Assembly: GCF_030272615.1 (NCBI RefSeq)
Contig: NC_081410.1
Span: 573,947,241-574,007,240 of the forward strand
Source: Cryptomeria japonica
Taxonomy: Eukaryota > Streptophyta > Pinopsida > Cupressales > Cupressaceae
Reading direction: 5' to 3'
Length of the DNA stretch: 60,000 nt
Under the pieces are notes generated by a model. That model saw nothing but the letters and a program-made list of their open reading frames with translations. It had not been told where the DNA came from and made no database searches. Shown here one piece after another: positions 11,452-25,800 of this stretch (within the stretch, counting starts at the first letter, position 1; every line of letters begins with the position of its first letter). The position numbers and the translations under genes are program-made.

Positions 11452-13694
11452 GCATGTTGCAAACATTGGGATCTCTGGTGTCGCGTGTGCCCTCTATTTG
11501 TGTGAGGTGTATCGACCTTATGTGTATGCTTGTCCTCTTTTTGCATGTGAGTGATTGAGCAGACCTTGGCTGGTGTGTAACGTGTGTGTTCACACCTTGT
11601 TTTCACCTTCTTGATGTTGGTGTTTGAGTGCTTATTTGTGCTTTATGTGCTTATTGATGTTTTGGTCTACGATTACTCTTATTTGAAAGAGAGTCGTATG
11701 TACCTTCTCTTATTGAGTGTTGTACTCTTTAGACTAACCCATTTGGGTTGGTCCGTGCTTGTCTTGAATCTGAAAGTGCGAATTGTGTTTGTTTAAAGAT
11801 TTTGATCTAGCTTAGTGTTGTCCACTTGAAGGACTTATATGGCAATTATTGAATGCTTATTTTGTAGAAAATTAAATGATCATCACCATTCCTCTCTCTC
11901 TTTCTGGAAATTAAATGATTAAGATATGTGTAATTATCTTTGATTTGAGTTTCTTGATTGCAAGAGAAAAGGGTGTGACTTCTTGAACCCTTGTGTGAGC
12001 TTTATGATGCTTATGTTTTTAGATTATTAAAGAGCTATGGGTTTAAAAATTTATTTGGGTGAATAGGAGAAAATTGTATGAGTACGTTTAAAGAATTCTC
12101 CATGTGTGTTTTGTAGGAGTAGCATGATTAATTTCTACCTTAGTAAGGTGCTTTGCTATGTGAATAGTTGAATTATGTGAAACTGCTTGGTTTGTAGAAG
12201 TGTTAAAAAGAGCATGTTATTGTAGCTTCGAGAGAGTATTAATGTGTTCCCTGAAAGATTTTGTATGTGTTTTCCGAAAGATTGTCTTATGTGTTTCATT
12301 AAACCAGTTTGATTGAAGATTTAATTTAGCAAATGCTCCATTGAACTCGCTTTTGGGTATATGTAATTGCCTTAATGTGTTTAGAAAGTGCGAATGAAAA
12401 GCTTGGTTGATGTGCATGCATTAATATGTTTTATTTGGGTTAATAGCTCTTTGCTTATCTTTGATCGTAATGTGATCTTCTCTAATAGGTTGCAAATTAT
12501 GACATGTGTCTATATTGTATTATTAAGTGAGTGTTCTTAAGAGGTCTTGCATTATCAAAAAGATTGCCTCTCTTGATCTTTGTTTTGTATGGAAAACTAG
12601 AACCTCTTGTTGCAACCATAATTATTGGAAATGCTTTGTGAGACTGATTGTCATCCTTCTAAATGGCAGCGAAACGAAAACCGTGTAATTGAAATGATAG
12701 GCTTATAGTGAGAAATTTAATATTATAGCGTGATCTTGATTGATCTTGTGTCTTTGTAGGAAACAGTTTGATTATCAAGCTCTCTTTCCCCTTCTCCTTG
12801 CCTAATCATAAGATTTTTAGAAATGGTATTAAAGAATGCATTGATTTAAATAGAATGTTTATAAAACATGTGAAATTGTGTGTTTGCTTTTGGCTTCATA
12901 GTGATAGATGAAAGTCTTAAGCTTTAGAAATGAATTTGCTTAGCTAGTAATTTAATTATGAATGCTTAGTGAGATTCGAGAAAGATATAGGAATGATGTT
13001 AATTCCTTATATAATTGTGAATTGTTAATGAATTAAGTACTTGTATCTAGAGTAAACTTGATTCAGATATTTATATAGAAAGCATAATTGAAATCTTCCC
13101 TGTATAGATGTTAGCGTACCGAAAAGTACTCCCCGTATATGTGACTAAACCAGTATTGGTGTATTTGTGTGTGTTGTGAGAAACCAGTGCTTATTATTTG
13201 TGCCCATGGATTGGTGAAGTAATCAACCATGGAGGATATGTTGCTTATGAGTATGGGAAACCATACTGTTTATGTGATGTTGCTTATTTGTTTCCCTGCT
13301 GAGTACCAAACCTCGGGTTGTGGGTAACTCAGTATGTTAAGGGGTAGTATTCGAAGCGACCGTTCCTTGAATAGTATGGATTGGCGTACGAGTAATGTCA
13401 GGGCGAAGCGACTTTAGCTTCTCTACTTCGAGGAATGATATAGTTGTACTACTAAACTGTATCAAGGTGTACTCAATACTTTCCCTTTGATGAACCTATT
13501 TATAGGTTTATGTGTGTCAGTCTATTCCTCTTCCTTATTTGAGCAGTTTGGATGGTGATTCTTGTGTATAGTGATGGTATGATTTGGAGGATCCTTTGCC
13601 TTGTCTTCATGAAAGGTAGGTTTATTCACTTGTGCTGCCAGTTAGTTTGTGTTGGTGGGCATGTGGGTGGACCATAGTCATGTATACCTCTGAC

Positions 13695-13910
13695 TTACGG
13701 CGAGTATCCTTCTAGATACGTCGCTATGCGGGATGTGGCTTGTGTGTGCTTTTTTCGCGAGGTGCACTACCATGCGGGATACGTCCATTGTGTGTTTTCT
13801 CCACTTGGGGTATTGCCATGCCGCGTGACGACGTGATGCGGGGTGATGTCGAGGTGCATACCGCCATGCCATGTGGATAGTGTGACTATGTCGCACCACA
13901 TGATGAGCTA
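13695..13910. other. GC-richer patch with repeated ATGCGGG phrases in internal domain 1
   Basis: The phrase recurs as CTATGCGGGATG, CCATGCGGGATAC and TGATGCGGGGTG, with GCCATGCC twice nearby. Base composition differs from the surrounding AT-rich domain. Copies lie near 21372-21590 and 29032-29250. It may be a structured RNA segment. Confidence 0.5.
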
Positions 13911-15141
13911 CTGCAATAGCTAGTCAGTTGTTCCTTCCTTCCTCGTTGGTGGCTAGATGCTAGTCACACAGTACTGTTATGTGCAGTTGTGATATTCTTT
14001 ATATTTCTTTGGGAATCAGCAACTTATTTTACCTTGACTTTGAAGGTTTGGCCACGATCTTGTGATCTTTTGCACTTTGATTTGGTGTTGAAATTCTGGA
14101 TTATTTTCTTACCTTATTGTTGGAATTGATGATTTATTATCTTTATTCATCTGTACTTTGGTGGCTAAACTGGTTTATCATTATTGTTTTCGAATGCTGG
14201 TCTTGTGTCGAAATGTGAAATTCCTCTCCAAGGAAGTATGATACGGAATTGGTAGAGTGTATGCGAGGAAGTTGATATAGGGAACCGTGAGGATAGGGGG
14301 TATGTGAGGCTGTGACGCAGCTAGTACCCACTACCTACCTATGTGTGGTGACTATCTCTTGGAGGCTAACCACCTTGTTCAACAAGGGATATTCACAAAG
14401 GTCTTGTATGGAAGGTAGCACCGCTATGGTGTGCCTAGCACCATCGAGCCCTTGAGTGAGATATTGGATATTTATGATCATATTGTGGTTCTGGGATCAG
14501 GCATAGAGATGCTGATCGTGCATGTTATCTGTGACCGAGCATTAGACATGCTCACATGTGGCCTTTTCTGTTATGCATTCCAGTTATGTGGATGGTTATT
14601 ATTTGTATCATGGAGTAAATTGTGTTAGCTTGTCGCTATGTTATGGGACATAGTCTTTGGAAAGGTTTTCTTATGCCTGGCAAGTGTAATCAATTGAATT
14701 AATTATGTTGCTCTTATTTCATGAAAGCTAATTTGGTTGTAGAAATTGATATTTTGAGCTAGTTCTATGTTATTAAATTTTATGATTAAGATGGATTGGT
14801 AAAGGAAATTGATCATGATGGCATGTTTCTTGTCATTTGATGATTATGGTAAGTGTTGTTTACCTCTTTGTAATGCTTTAATTTGGTGTAATGAAAGGAA
14901 GAAAATTCTTGTTTCTTTGCTATGAATGTGGATAATTCCTCGAATATTTTAAGGAATGTATGGTTTTAGGTGTATCTGGCCAATGGATAATGGCGTTTGT
15001 CAAGAACTTTGCAATAATATTTCATTTATTTATGGAAAGATTTCTATGTGCAATTTGATCTTTGTTGAATGAGTTTCAGGGTTGATGCATACGACATGTT
15101 CTCCGTCTAGCCTTACGACTTCCAGGAGTAAGTCGGAACCT

Positions 15142-15153
15142 AGGGGGGGAGAA
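15142..15153 (+). other. Polypurine tract 1 of the array
   Basis: AGGGGGGGAGAA directly precedes the TG of LTR2, the expected plus-strand priming site. Confidence 0.92.
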
Positions 15154-18100
15154 TGTAGTACCCCTACCGTAATCGATCTCTAACCTTGGTTTAATCTTGA
15201 TTAGTTAATCATAATATGATGTTACAATCAGATGTTTGATTTAACGCATAGCTATTGATGTGGTTCTCACACTAGTTGTATGCAGATTTTCAGTGTTCCT
15301 ATTTCGTGATGTTAGTATCGGACTAATGATTTCATTAAATTGTATATATGTATGCATGTATGTTCTTTGGTTGCAGGAAATTTCAGGTGCAACGCCGCAT
15401 GAGTGCGAGGTTCGTCTTCACCTGGGTGTGCAGGTTTGAGTGTGCCTTTTTAATCCTTAGAGTTGGCTTAGGTGGTCGTAAGACCCTAGTTGACCTTAGT
15501 CGTGCTCCAGTGAGCATCGTCAGTCGTCGTCGGTAACCCCTCTTTGTTTGGGTTTGCGAGTCGTCTGTTTGGTTGACTTTCTCAATTTGCGTGCCTAGTG
15601 TGTTTGGTTAAATTGATTAATTAGTCCTTAGTAATTATCTGGATTAAATTAATCAGGTTTTCGTTGATATTGAATTGCTTATTTTAAATTGGAAGTAAAT
15701 TTGAATTAATGACTGTTTTCGAATATTTAATGCATTTTAGATATGCTGTTGAAAAAGAAAGATTTGGATTATTAAATTAGAACGGCTAAATTTGATTATT
15801 TGAGAAAATCGATTTTTGATTTGAAAAACAAGTTAAATTGTTGTTATAGTTGAAAAAGTATTAAATTTGGAGAATTATTTGTAAATAAAGTTTTTAATTC
15901 CAAAATAGAAATTTTGGGGGTCAACTCTTTCATACAACCCAAATTTGGGGAAAAATGAAAGGATGGACATTTTTGGAAAGGATTTTGGTTGGGAATGAAA
16001 ATTGGAGGCTTTGGCAGCTGAGATGGGGATTCTTCAGCCGATCTTGCCAGGAACGCGAGATCAGGTAGGAACCAACTCTCAATTTTAGTTTTGTTTGGAA
16101 TGAAAATGGGGGTTTTATCTTGGTTTAGATTCTCCTTCGAATGCCATGCTTATGATTTGTTTTGGTAAATTAACCAGCTTGGCTGGAAGTGTTTGAGGTG
16201 TTGTTAATTCCTCTTTTCCCTTTGGGCGTTTGAAACCCTTGAGTGTTTGTTATGGATGAGCAAAACCATCAAAAAAAAAAATGATCCTAACGCAGTTCGT
16301 TAAACCCAGATCATGGCAAATCAAAATTTATTAAAACATAGTTGGGTATGGCGTTTTTTAGCCAAGTTCGAACTGTGTAAACAGAAAATATATTATTTTA
16401 TGTTCGAACTATATTATGTTATGTTCAAACTGGGCGTATTTTGTTTATTGTGTAACCGTGCGTTTTTATTGGTTTAGCGGACTGTTGTTGGGGTGGAGGG
16501 CGGGGAGCGGAGCTCCACCCGCTCCCCTCCCCTTCCCCCGCGCGTTCCCCCGCTCGCTCCCCCTGGTTTCTCCCCCCACCTTCTCGCTGTTGTTTATGCC
16601 TATGCCGCGGCACACTGCGGTGGCCGCAAGGCCACGGTGGCCGCAGGGCGCCGCGGACCTGCGGGCACCGCAGCGGCGCCGCCCGCATCGGCTCCCCTGC
16701 GATCTTGGTGTGGACGGCGGCTAGGGTTAGGGCATGGCCCGCCCAGCTCGCCTCCCCACTTTTTTTTTTTTAATGCGTTTTGTGGTTTTAAACATGGTTT
16801 AAAAAGAATGGTTGTTTTAATGTATATTTTGTTTAGTATTTAAAAAAAGAAAATGCATATGATTCGTAATATCATTTTAATGAATGGTATTTTAATGTTG
16901 AGTTTTAACGAGTTCTTAATCTTGATTTGGTAGCATAAGAATGATAAACGATAATTTGATATTGATTAATCCTATAATGGAGTTCGTAAGTTAATCATTT
17001 GAGAAATTGAAAAGTAGTGAAGTATTTATCGTTGGGCATTAGAAATTTAAACGATATGCGTTGGAAATGATTATCTCCATTTAGATTCTCTTTTTATATT
17101 TTTTTATATTCCGTAATCCGTATAATGTATCTAGAATTGAAATTATGAATCTGTAGAGTTTGATTTTAGACCAGTATGTTAATGATGTTTTGATAGAAGA
17201 TTAAATATCTTATTTTAGTTGATTAATGGTTGTCTGTGATTTATTAATATGAATTGGTTAAAAACTCTTTATGACTTATTTGCTTGTTCGATGCTTGAAC
17301 CTTAGGAGTTAGAAAACCAAGAACAACTTATCCCTTGATGAGGTAGATAACTGTAAGTTGATTTAGATCTTGTAGAAAACTTCATCGACTTGTAATGATT
17401 AAATCAATTTGAGGAATATTGTCTTTTTTGATTATTTCCTTGCGAGTTTAATTTCTGTATTCGCCTTTAATTATGACATGGCATGTTTTGCTTTGTTTAG
17501 TAGGACCCTGTCATATGGCTTGACTTGGGGTACCTGATTCAGTCCTCTGTTTCGAGTTGACGATTGTATTGTGGTAGTGTCGTGTTGATCATACCCTCCT
17601 TGTGTGTGAGTCGAATGATGATTGTGTGAGTCGTGTTTGACCAGATGATTGTTTCTCTCTTCTTGAACTCCGTTCGTCTGACCATGTCTATTCCTTGGTT
17701 TTGAGTTCATATGAGTTTAGTCTAGTGTCGTATGGGAAAGTGGCTTTCGATTGGGGGCCGCGCCCAAAGTGGCTGCTGGGTAACCCGTCGAAAGTGAGTC
17801 TAATAAGTGATAACCTAAGTAGATTAGAAAATAATCTCTAAATAAGATAATGTGCCTCACACATGGGACGAGTGCTATCATAGATTCGACATGCTGTGAG
17901 AAGGCCTGAAATGGCAAACTACCATCCTTGTCATCACGAGAGGATGTGTGGGTCCACACGAGGCTTGGATGGGCCGGAAGCTTGGATTAGGTTGCTAGGG
18001 TGACCCAGTGTATGGGGTCGGGACCTATGAAGACTTGCCATGGTATCCATACCAGGTTGTGTGATGACACTTGTCCCTACGTTCGCTAGTGTGTTGTCGT

Positions 18101-19114
18101 TCTGTCCTGTTAGGAGTATCTTTGTGAGTCGTCCTTTTGTCTCTGCCCTTGTGAGTGTCGGTTTCCTGATAGACCTTGGGTGGTGATGGCTCAGTCTTGT
18201 GGATGCTCTTCTGGACTTATGTTTTTAGCTTTGATTATGTTCGGCTGGATCCTGTTCTTTTCAAGGATCGTTTATGTATTAATGGACCGATGTGGTCGCT
18301 TGTATATTGTTTGTATTTCGCCTTGATGGCTGGATTGTAATTGGTGTAACCTCTTGTATTCTTAACCTTATTATTTATCAGAGGGGTCTTGCAGTTGAGC
18401 AGACCCGGAGATGTAGCCCTTTAGGGGTGAACTCCAAGATCATTATGGTGTTATGTGATGTATTCTCTTATGTTTCCTTTATTTAGCTTTATAATGTATG
18501 ATTAACTTATGTTAGAATGGTTAAGTGGATAATTGAAATTAACTATAAATGCTTATATTCAGTTCTTTCTTGAATGCCATGTTGATCGGATGCGTAAGTG
18601 GTTTAGTTGAGATTTATCGTTGATGCCTGTATGTAATCGTCTTTTACAATGCAATAAGTTGGAATATGAATGAATGTAACTTAGAGTAGTGAATTATTCT
18701 CAGTTGTTGTTAAGGAATTTAAATATGCTTGGAGAGATCTCTTAAGTTATGATGAAATCCTAGCGTATTAGAATGTTAGATGTATGGTTTGTAATTTTAA
18801 ATGAAAAGCTTGAATGAGAATTATGAATGGATCTTAATGATGAATCTTGCTTGTGATTATATTTCCATCTTTTGAAAGAAAATTATCCTGATTATGAATT
18901 ATCGCTTTGGAATAATTGTGAGAGTTAAGTGATTTGTGAAATTTAAGTAATATCGTTGGGAAACTCTTTAGGTGTTAGTTGATGTCTTCCGCTATGTAAT
19001 CTGAATCTTTGATATCTTGTTGCATCTTATGTGTTGTAACTTTAAAAAAAAAAATTTGCACTCTATTCTTGTATTTTGGCTTATCCCTTCGGGGTTTCCT
19101 GGCAGGGCATTACA
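15154..19114 (+). repeat. Array LTR2 (3961 bp)
   Basis: It matches LTR1 apart from scattered substitutions, mostly C/T and G/A, and a 17-bp insertion near 16629-16645 that duplicates the GGTGGCCGCA phrase in the GC-rich island. In its 5' half it shares variants with LTR1, such as CGCTCGCTCC and GACGGCGG. In its 3' half it shares others with LTR3 and LTR4. Confidence 0.93.
16629..16645. repeat. 17-bp local duplication in LTR2
   Basis: Where the other LTRs read TGGCCGCAGGGCG, LTR2 has an extra 17 bp containing GGCCACGGTGGCC. It accounts exactly for the length difference between LTR1 and LTR2. Confidence 0.85.
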
Positions 19115-19116
19115 TT

Positions 19117-19128
19117 TGGTATCAGAGC
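19117..19128 (+). other. Primer binding site 2 of the array
   Basis: TGGTATCAGAGC, identical to site 1, two bases after LTR2. Confidence 0.92.
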
Positions 19129-22100
19129 GCATGTTGCAAAGATTGGGATCTCTGGTGTCGCGTGTGCCCTCTATTTGTGTGAGGTGTATCGACCTTATGT
19201 GTATGCTTGTCCTCTTTTTGCATGTGAGTGATTGAGCAGACCTTGGCTGGTGTGTAACGTGTGTCTTCACACCTTGTTTTCGCCTTCTTGATGTTGGTGT
19301 TTGAGTGGTTATTTGTGCTTTATGTGCTTATTGATGTTTTGGTCTACGATTACTCTTATTTGAAAGAGAGTCGTATGTACCTTCTCTTATTGAGTGTTGT
19401 ACTCTTTAAACTAACCCATTTGGGTCGGTCCGTGCTTGTCTTGAATCTGAAAGTGCGAATTGTGTTTGTTTAAAGATTTTGATCTAGCTTAGTGTTGTCC
19501 ACTTGAAGGACTTATATGGCAATTATTGAATGCTTATTTTGTAGAAAATTAAATGATCATCACCATTCCTCTCTCTCTTTCTGGAAATTAAATGATTAAG
19601 ATATGTGTAATTATCTTTGATTTGAGTTTCTTGATTGCAAGAGAAAAGGGTGTGACTTCTTGAACCCTTGTGTGAGCTTTATGATGCTTATGTTTTTAGA
19701 TTATTAAAGAGCTATGGGTTTAAAAATTTATTTGGGTGAATAGGAGAAAATTGTATGAGTACGTTTAAAGAATTCTCCATGTGTGTTTTGTAGGAGTAGC
19801 ATGATTAATTTCTACCTTAGTAAGGTGCTTTGCTATGTGAATAGTTGAATTATGTGAAACTGCTTGGTTTGTAGAAGTGTTAAAAAGAGCATGTTATTGT
19901 AGCTTCGAGAGAGTATTAATGTGTTCCCTGAAAGATTGTGTATGTGTTTTCCGAAAGATTGTCTTATGTGTTTCATTAAACCAGTTTGATTGAAGATTTA
20001 ATTTAGCAAATGCTCCATTGAACTCGCTTTTGGGTATATGTAATTGCCTTAATGTGTTTACAAAGTGCGAATGAAAAGCTTGGTTGATGTGCATGCATTA
20101 ATATGTTTTATTTGGGTTAATAGCTCTTTGCTTATCTTTGATCGTAATGTGATCTTCTCTAATAGGTTGCAAATTATGACATGTGTCTATATTGTATTAT
20201 TAAGTGAGTGTTCTTAAGAGGTCTTGCATTATCAAAAAGATTGCCTCTCTTGATCTCTGTTTTGTATGGAAAACTAGAACCTCTTGTTGCAACCATAATT
20301 ATTGGAAATGCTTTGTGAGACTGATTGTCATCCTTCTAAATGGCAGCGAAACGAAAACCGTGTAATTGAAATGATAGGCTTATAGTGAGAAATTTAATAT
20401 TATAGCGTGATCTTGATTGATCTTGTGTCTTTGTAGGAAACAGTTTGATTATCAAGCTCTCTTTCCCCTTCTCCTTGCCTAATCATAAGATTTTTAGAAA
20501 TGGTATTAAAGAATGCATTGATTTAAATAGAATGTTTATAAAACATGTGAAATTGTGTGTTTGCTTTTGGCTTCATAGTGATAGATGAAAGTCTTAAGCT
20601 TTAGAAATGAATTTGCTTAGCTAGTAATTTAATTATGAATGCTTAGTGAGATTCGAGAAAGATATAGGAATGATGTTAATTCCTTATATAATTGTGAATT
20701 GTTAATGAATTAAGTACTTGTATCTAGAGTAAACTTGATTCAGATATTTATATAGAAAGCATAATTGAAATCTTCCCTGTATAGATGTTAGCGTACCGAA
20801 AAGTACTCCCCGTATATGTGACTAAACCAGTATTGGTGTATTTGTGTGTGTTGTGAGAAACCAGTGCTTATTATTTGTGCCCATGGATTGGTGAAGTAAT
20901 CAACCATGGAGGATATGTTGCTTATGAGTATGGGAAACCATACTGTTTATGTGATGTTGCTTATTTGTTTCCCTGCTGAGTACCAAACCTCGGGTTGTGG
21001 GTAACTCAGTATGTTAAGGGGTAGTATTCGAAGCGACCGTTCCTTGAATAGTGTGGATTGGCGTACGAGTAATGTCAGGGCGAAGCGACTTTATCTTCTC
21101 TACTTCGAGGAATGATATAGTTGTACTACTAAACTGTATCAAGGTGTACTCAATACTTTCCCTTTGATGAACCTATTTATAGGTTTATGTGTGTCAGTCT
21201 ATTCCTCTTCCTTATTTGAGCAGTTTGGATGGTGATTCTTGTGTATAGTGATGGTATGATTTGGAGGATCCTTTGCCTTGTCTTCATGAAAGGTAGGTTT
21301 ATTCACTTGTGCTGCCAGTTAGTTTGTGTTGGTGGGCATGTGGGTGGACCATAGTCATGTATACCTCTGACTTACGGCGAGTATCCTTCTAGATACGTCG
21401 CTATGCGGGATGTGGCTTGTGTGTGCTTTTTCCGCGAGGTGCACTACCATGCGGGATACGTCCATTGTGTGTTTTCTCCACTTGGGGTATTGCCATGCCG
21501 CGTGACGACGTGATGCGGGGTGATGTCGAGGTGCATACCGCCATGCCATGTGGATAGTGTGACTATGTCGCACCACATGATGAGCTACTGCAATAGCTAG
21601 TCAGTTGTTCCTTCCTTCCTCGTTGGTGGCTAGATGCTAGTCACACAGTACTGTTATGTGCAGTTGTGATATTCTTTATATTTCTTTGGGAATCAGCAAC
21701 TTATTTTACCTTGACTTTGAAGGTTTGGCCACGATCTTGTGATCTTTTGCACTTTGATTTGGTGTTGAAATTCTGGATTATTTTCTTACCTTATTGTTGG
21801 AATTGATGATTTATTATCTTTATTCATCTGTACTTTGGTGGCTAAACTGGTTTATCATTATTGTTTTCGAATGCTGGTCTTGTGTCGAAATGTGAAATTC
21901 CTCTCCAAGGAAGTATGATACGGAATTGGTAGAGTGTGTGCGAGGAAGTTGATATAGGGAACCGTGAGGATAGGGGGTATGTGAGGCTGTGATGCAGCTA
22001 GTACCCACTACCTACCTATGTGTGGTGACTATCTCTTGGAGGCTAACCACCTTGTTCAACAAGGGATATTCACAAAGGTCTTGTATGGAAGGTAGCACTG

Positions 22101-22818
22101 CTATGGTGTGCCTAGCACCATCGAGCCCTTGAGTGAGATATTGGATATTTATGATCATATTGTGGTTCTGGGATCAGGCATAGAGATGCTGATCGTGCAT
22201 GTTATCTGTGACCGAGCATTAGACATGCTCACATGTGGCCTTTTCTGTTATGCATTCCAGTTATGTGGATGGTTATTATTTGTATCATGGAGTAAATTGT
22301 GTTAGCTTGTCGCTATGTTATGGGACATAGTCTTTGGAAAGGTTTTCTTATGCCTGGCAAGTGTAATCAATTGAATTAATTATGTTGCTCTTATTTCATG
22401 AAAGCTAATTTGGTTGTAGAAATTGATATTTTGAGCTAGTTCTATGTTATTAAATTTTATGATTAAGATGGATTGGTAAAGGAAATTGATCATGATGGCA
22501 TGTTTCTTGTCATTTGATGATTATGGTAAGTGTTGTTTACCTCTTTGTAATGCTTTAATTTGGTGTAATGAAAGGAAGAAAATTCTTGTTTCTTTGCTAT
22601 GAATGTGGATAATTCCTCGAATATTTTAAGGAATGTATGGTTTTAGGTGTATCTGGCCAATGGATAATGGCGTTTGTAAAGAACTTTGCAATAATATTTC
22701 ATTTATTTATAGAAAGATTTCTATGTGCAATTTGATCTTTGTTGAATGAGTTTAAGGGCTGATGCATACGACATGTTCTCCGTCTAGCCTTACGACTTCC
22801 AGGAGTAAGTCGGAACCT

Positions 22819-22830
22819 AGGGGGGGAGAA
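22819..22830 (+). other. Polypurine tract 2 of the array
   Basis: AGGGGGGGAGAA immediately before LTR3. Confidence 0.92.
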
Positions 22831-25800
22831 TGTAGTACCCCTACCGTAATCGATCTCTAACCTTGGTTTAATCTTGATTAGTTAATCGTAATATGATGTT
22901 ACAATCAGATGTTTGATTTAACGCATAGCTATTGATGTGGTTCTCACACTAGTTGTATGCAGATTTTCAGTGTTCCTATTTCGTGATGTTAGTATCGCAC
23001 TAATGATTTCATTAAATTGTATATATGTATGCATGTATGTTCTTTGGTTGCAGGAAATTTCAGGTGCAACGCCGCATGAGTGCGAGGTTCGTCTTCACCT
23101 GGGTGTGCAGGTTTGAGTGTGCCTTTTTAATCCTTAGAGTTGGCTTAGGTGGTCGTAAGACCCTAGTTGACCTTAGTCGTGCTCCAGTGAGCATCGTCAG
23201 TCGTCGTCGGTAATCCCTCTTTGTTTGGGTTTGCGAGTCGTCTGTTTGGTTGACTTTCTCGATTTGCGTGCCTAGTGTGTTTGGTTAAATTGATTAATTA
23301 GTCCTTAGTAATTATCTGGATTAAATTAATCAGGTTTTCGTTGATATTGAATTGCTTATTTTAAATTGGAAGTAAATTTGAATTAATGACTGTTTTCGAA
23401 TATTTAATGCATTTTAGATATGTTGTTGAAAAAGAAAGATTTGGATTATTAAATTAGAGCGGCTAAATTTGATTATTTGAGAAAATCGATTTTTGATTTG
23501 AAAAACAAGTTAAATTGTTGTTATAGTTGAAAAAGTATTAAATTTGGAGAATTATTTGTAAATAAAGTTTTTAATTCCAAAATAGAAATTTTGGCGGTCA
23601 ACTCTTTCATACAACCCAAATTTGGGGAAAAATGAAAGGATGGACATTTTTGGAAAGGATTTTGGTTGGGAATGAAAATTGGAGGCTTTGGCAGCTGAGA
23701 TGGGGATTTTTCAGCCGATCTTGCCAGGAACGCTAGATCAGGTAGGAACCAACTCTCAATTTTAGTTTTGTTTGGAATGAAAATGGGGGTTTTATCTTGG
23801 TTTAGATTCTCCTTCGAATGCCATGCTTATGATTTGTTTTGGTAAATTAACCAGCTTGGCTGGAAGTGTTTGAGGTGTTGTTAATTCCTCTTTTCCCTTT
23901 GGGCGTTTGAAACCCTTGAGTGTTTGTTATGGATGAGGAAAACCATCAAAAAAAAAAATGATCCTAACGCAGTTCATTAAACCTAGATCATGGCAAATCA
24001 AAATTTATTAAAACATACTTGGGTATGGCGTTTTTTACCCAAGTTCGAACTGTGTAAACAGAAAATATATTATTTTATGTTCGAACTATATTATGTTATG
24101 TTCGAACTGGGCGTATTTTGTTTATTGTGTAACCATGCGTTTTTATTGGTTTAGCGGACTGTTGTTGGGGTGGAGGGCGGGGAGCGGAGCTCCACCCGCT
24201 CCCCTCCCCTTCCCCCGCGCGTTCCCCCGCTTGCTCCCCCTGGTTTCTCCCCCCACCTTCTCGCTGTTGTTTATGCCTATGCCGTGGCACACTACGGTGG
24301 CCGCAGGGCGCCGCGGACCTGCGGGCACCGCAGCGGCGCCGCCCGCATCGGCTCCCCTGCGGTCTCGTTGTGGATGGCGGCTAGGGTTAGGGCACGGCCC
24401 ACCCAGCTCGCCTCCCCACTTTTTTCTTTTTAATGCGTTTTGTGGTTTTAAACATGGTTTAAAAAGAATGGTTGTTTTAATGTATATTTTGTTTAGTATT
24501 TAAAAAAAGAAAATGCATATGATTTGTAATATCATTTTAATGAATGGTATTTTAATGTTGAGTTTTAACGAGTTCTTAATCTTGATTTGGTAGCATAAGA
24601 ATGATAAACGATAATTTGATATTGATTAATCCTATAATGGAGTTCGTAAGTTAATCATTTGAGAAATTGAAAAGTAGTGAAGTATTTATCGTTGGGCATT
24701 AGAAATTTAAACGATATGCGTTGGAAATGATTATCTCCATTTAGATTCTCTTTTTATATTTTTTTATATTCCGTAATCCGTATAATGTATCTAGAATTGA
24801 AATTATGAATCTGTAGAGTTTGATTTTAGACCAGTATGTTAATGACGTTTTGATAGAAGATTAAATATCTTATTTTAGTTGATTAATGGTTGTCTGTGAT
24901 TTATTAATATGAATTGGTTAAAAACTCTTTTTGACTTATTTGCCTGTTCGATGCTTGAACCTTAGGAGTTAGAAAACCAAGAACAACTTATCCCTTGATG
25001 AGGTAGATAACTGTAAGCTGATTTAGATCTTGTAGAAAACTTGATCGACTTGTAATGATTAAATCAATTTGAGGAATATTGTCTTTTCTGATTATTGCCT
25101 TGCGAGTTTAATTTCTGTATTCGCCTTTAATTATGAAATGGCATGTTTTGCTTTGTTTAGTAGGACCCTGTCGTATGGCTTGACTTGGGGTACTTGATTC
25201 AGTCCTCTGTTCCGAGTTGACGATTGTATTGTGGTAGTGTCGTGTTGATCATACCCTCCTCGTGTGTGAGTCGAATGATGATTGTGTGAGTCGTGTTTGA
25301 CCAGATGATTGTTTCTCTCTTCTTGAACTCCGTTCGTCTGACCATGTCTATTCCTTGGTTTTGAGTTCGTATGAGTTTAGTCTAGTGTCGTATGGGAAAG
25401 TGGCTTTCGATTGGGGGCCGCGCCCAAAGTGGCTACTGGGTAACCCGTCGAAAGTGAGTCTAATAAGTGATAACCTAAGTAGATTAGAAAATAATCTCTA
25501 AATAAGATAATGTGCCTCACACATGGGACGAGTGCTATCATAGATTCGACATGCTGTGAGAAGGCCTGAAATGGCAAACTACCATCCTTGTCATCACGAG
25601 AGGATGTGTGGGTCCACACGAGGCTTGGATGGGCCGGAAGCTTGGATTAGGTTGCCAGGGTGACCCAGTGTATGGGGTCGGGACCTATGAAGACTTGCCA
25701 TGGTATCCATACCAGGTTGTGTGATGACACTTGTCCCTACGTTCGCTAGTGTGTTGTCGTTCTGTCCTGTTAGGAGTATCTTTGTGAGTCGTCCTTTTGT

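Larger units (their letters stand above)
11438..15153 (+). mobile_element. Array internal domain 1 (3716 bp, non-coding)
   Basis: It runs from the primer site to the polypurine tract. The longest open frames are about 60-90 codons in scattered frames with no retrotransposon motifs, so I call it non-coding. A relatively GC-rich patch at 13695-13910 repeats ATGCGGG phrases. A perfect AACCTAT/ATAGGTT hairpin lies near 13493-13508. LARD internal domains are thought to act as packaged structured RNA mobilised in trans; that role is inferred here. Confidence 0.88.
19115..22830 (+). mobile_element. Array internal domain 2 (3716 bp, non-coding)
   Basis: Same length and layout as internal domain 1. 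It shares several single-base variants with domain 3 against domain 1, for example GTGTGCGAGG near 21936 and CGTTTGTAAAG near 22670. It also has private changes such as TTTATCTTC near 21091. Confidence 0.88.

Noticed and set aside
11584-11796. Short hydrophobic frame after each primer binding site, at the gag position
   Set aside because: 70 codons with no gag motif and no continuation; composition reflects T-rich DNA.
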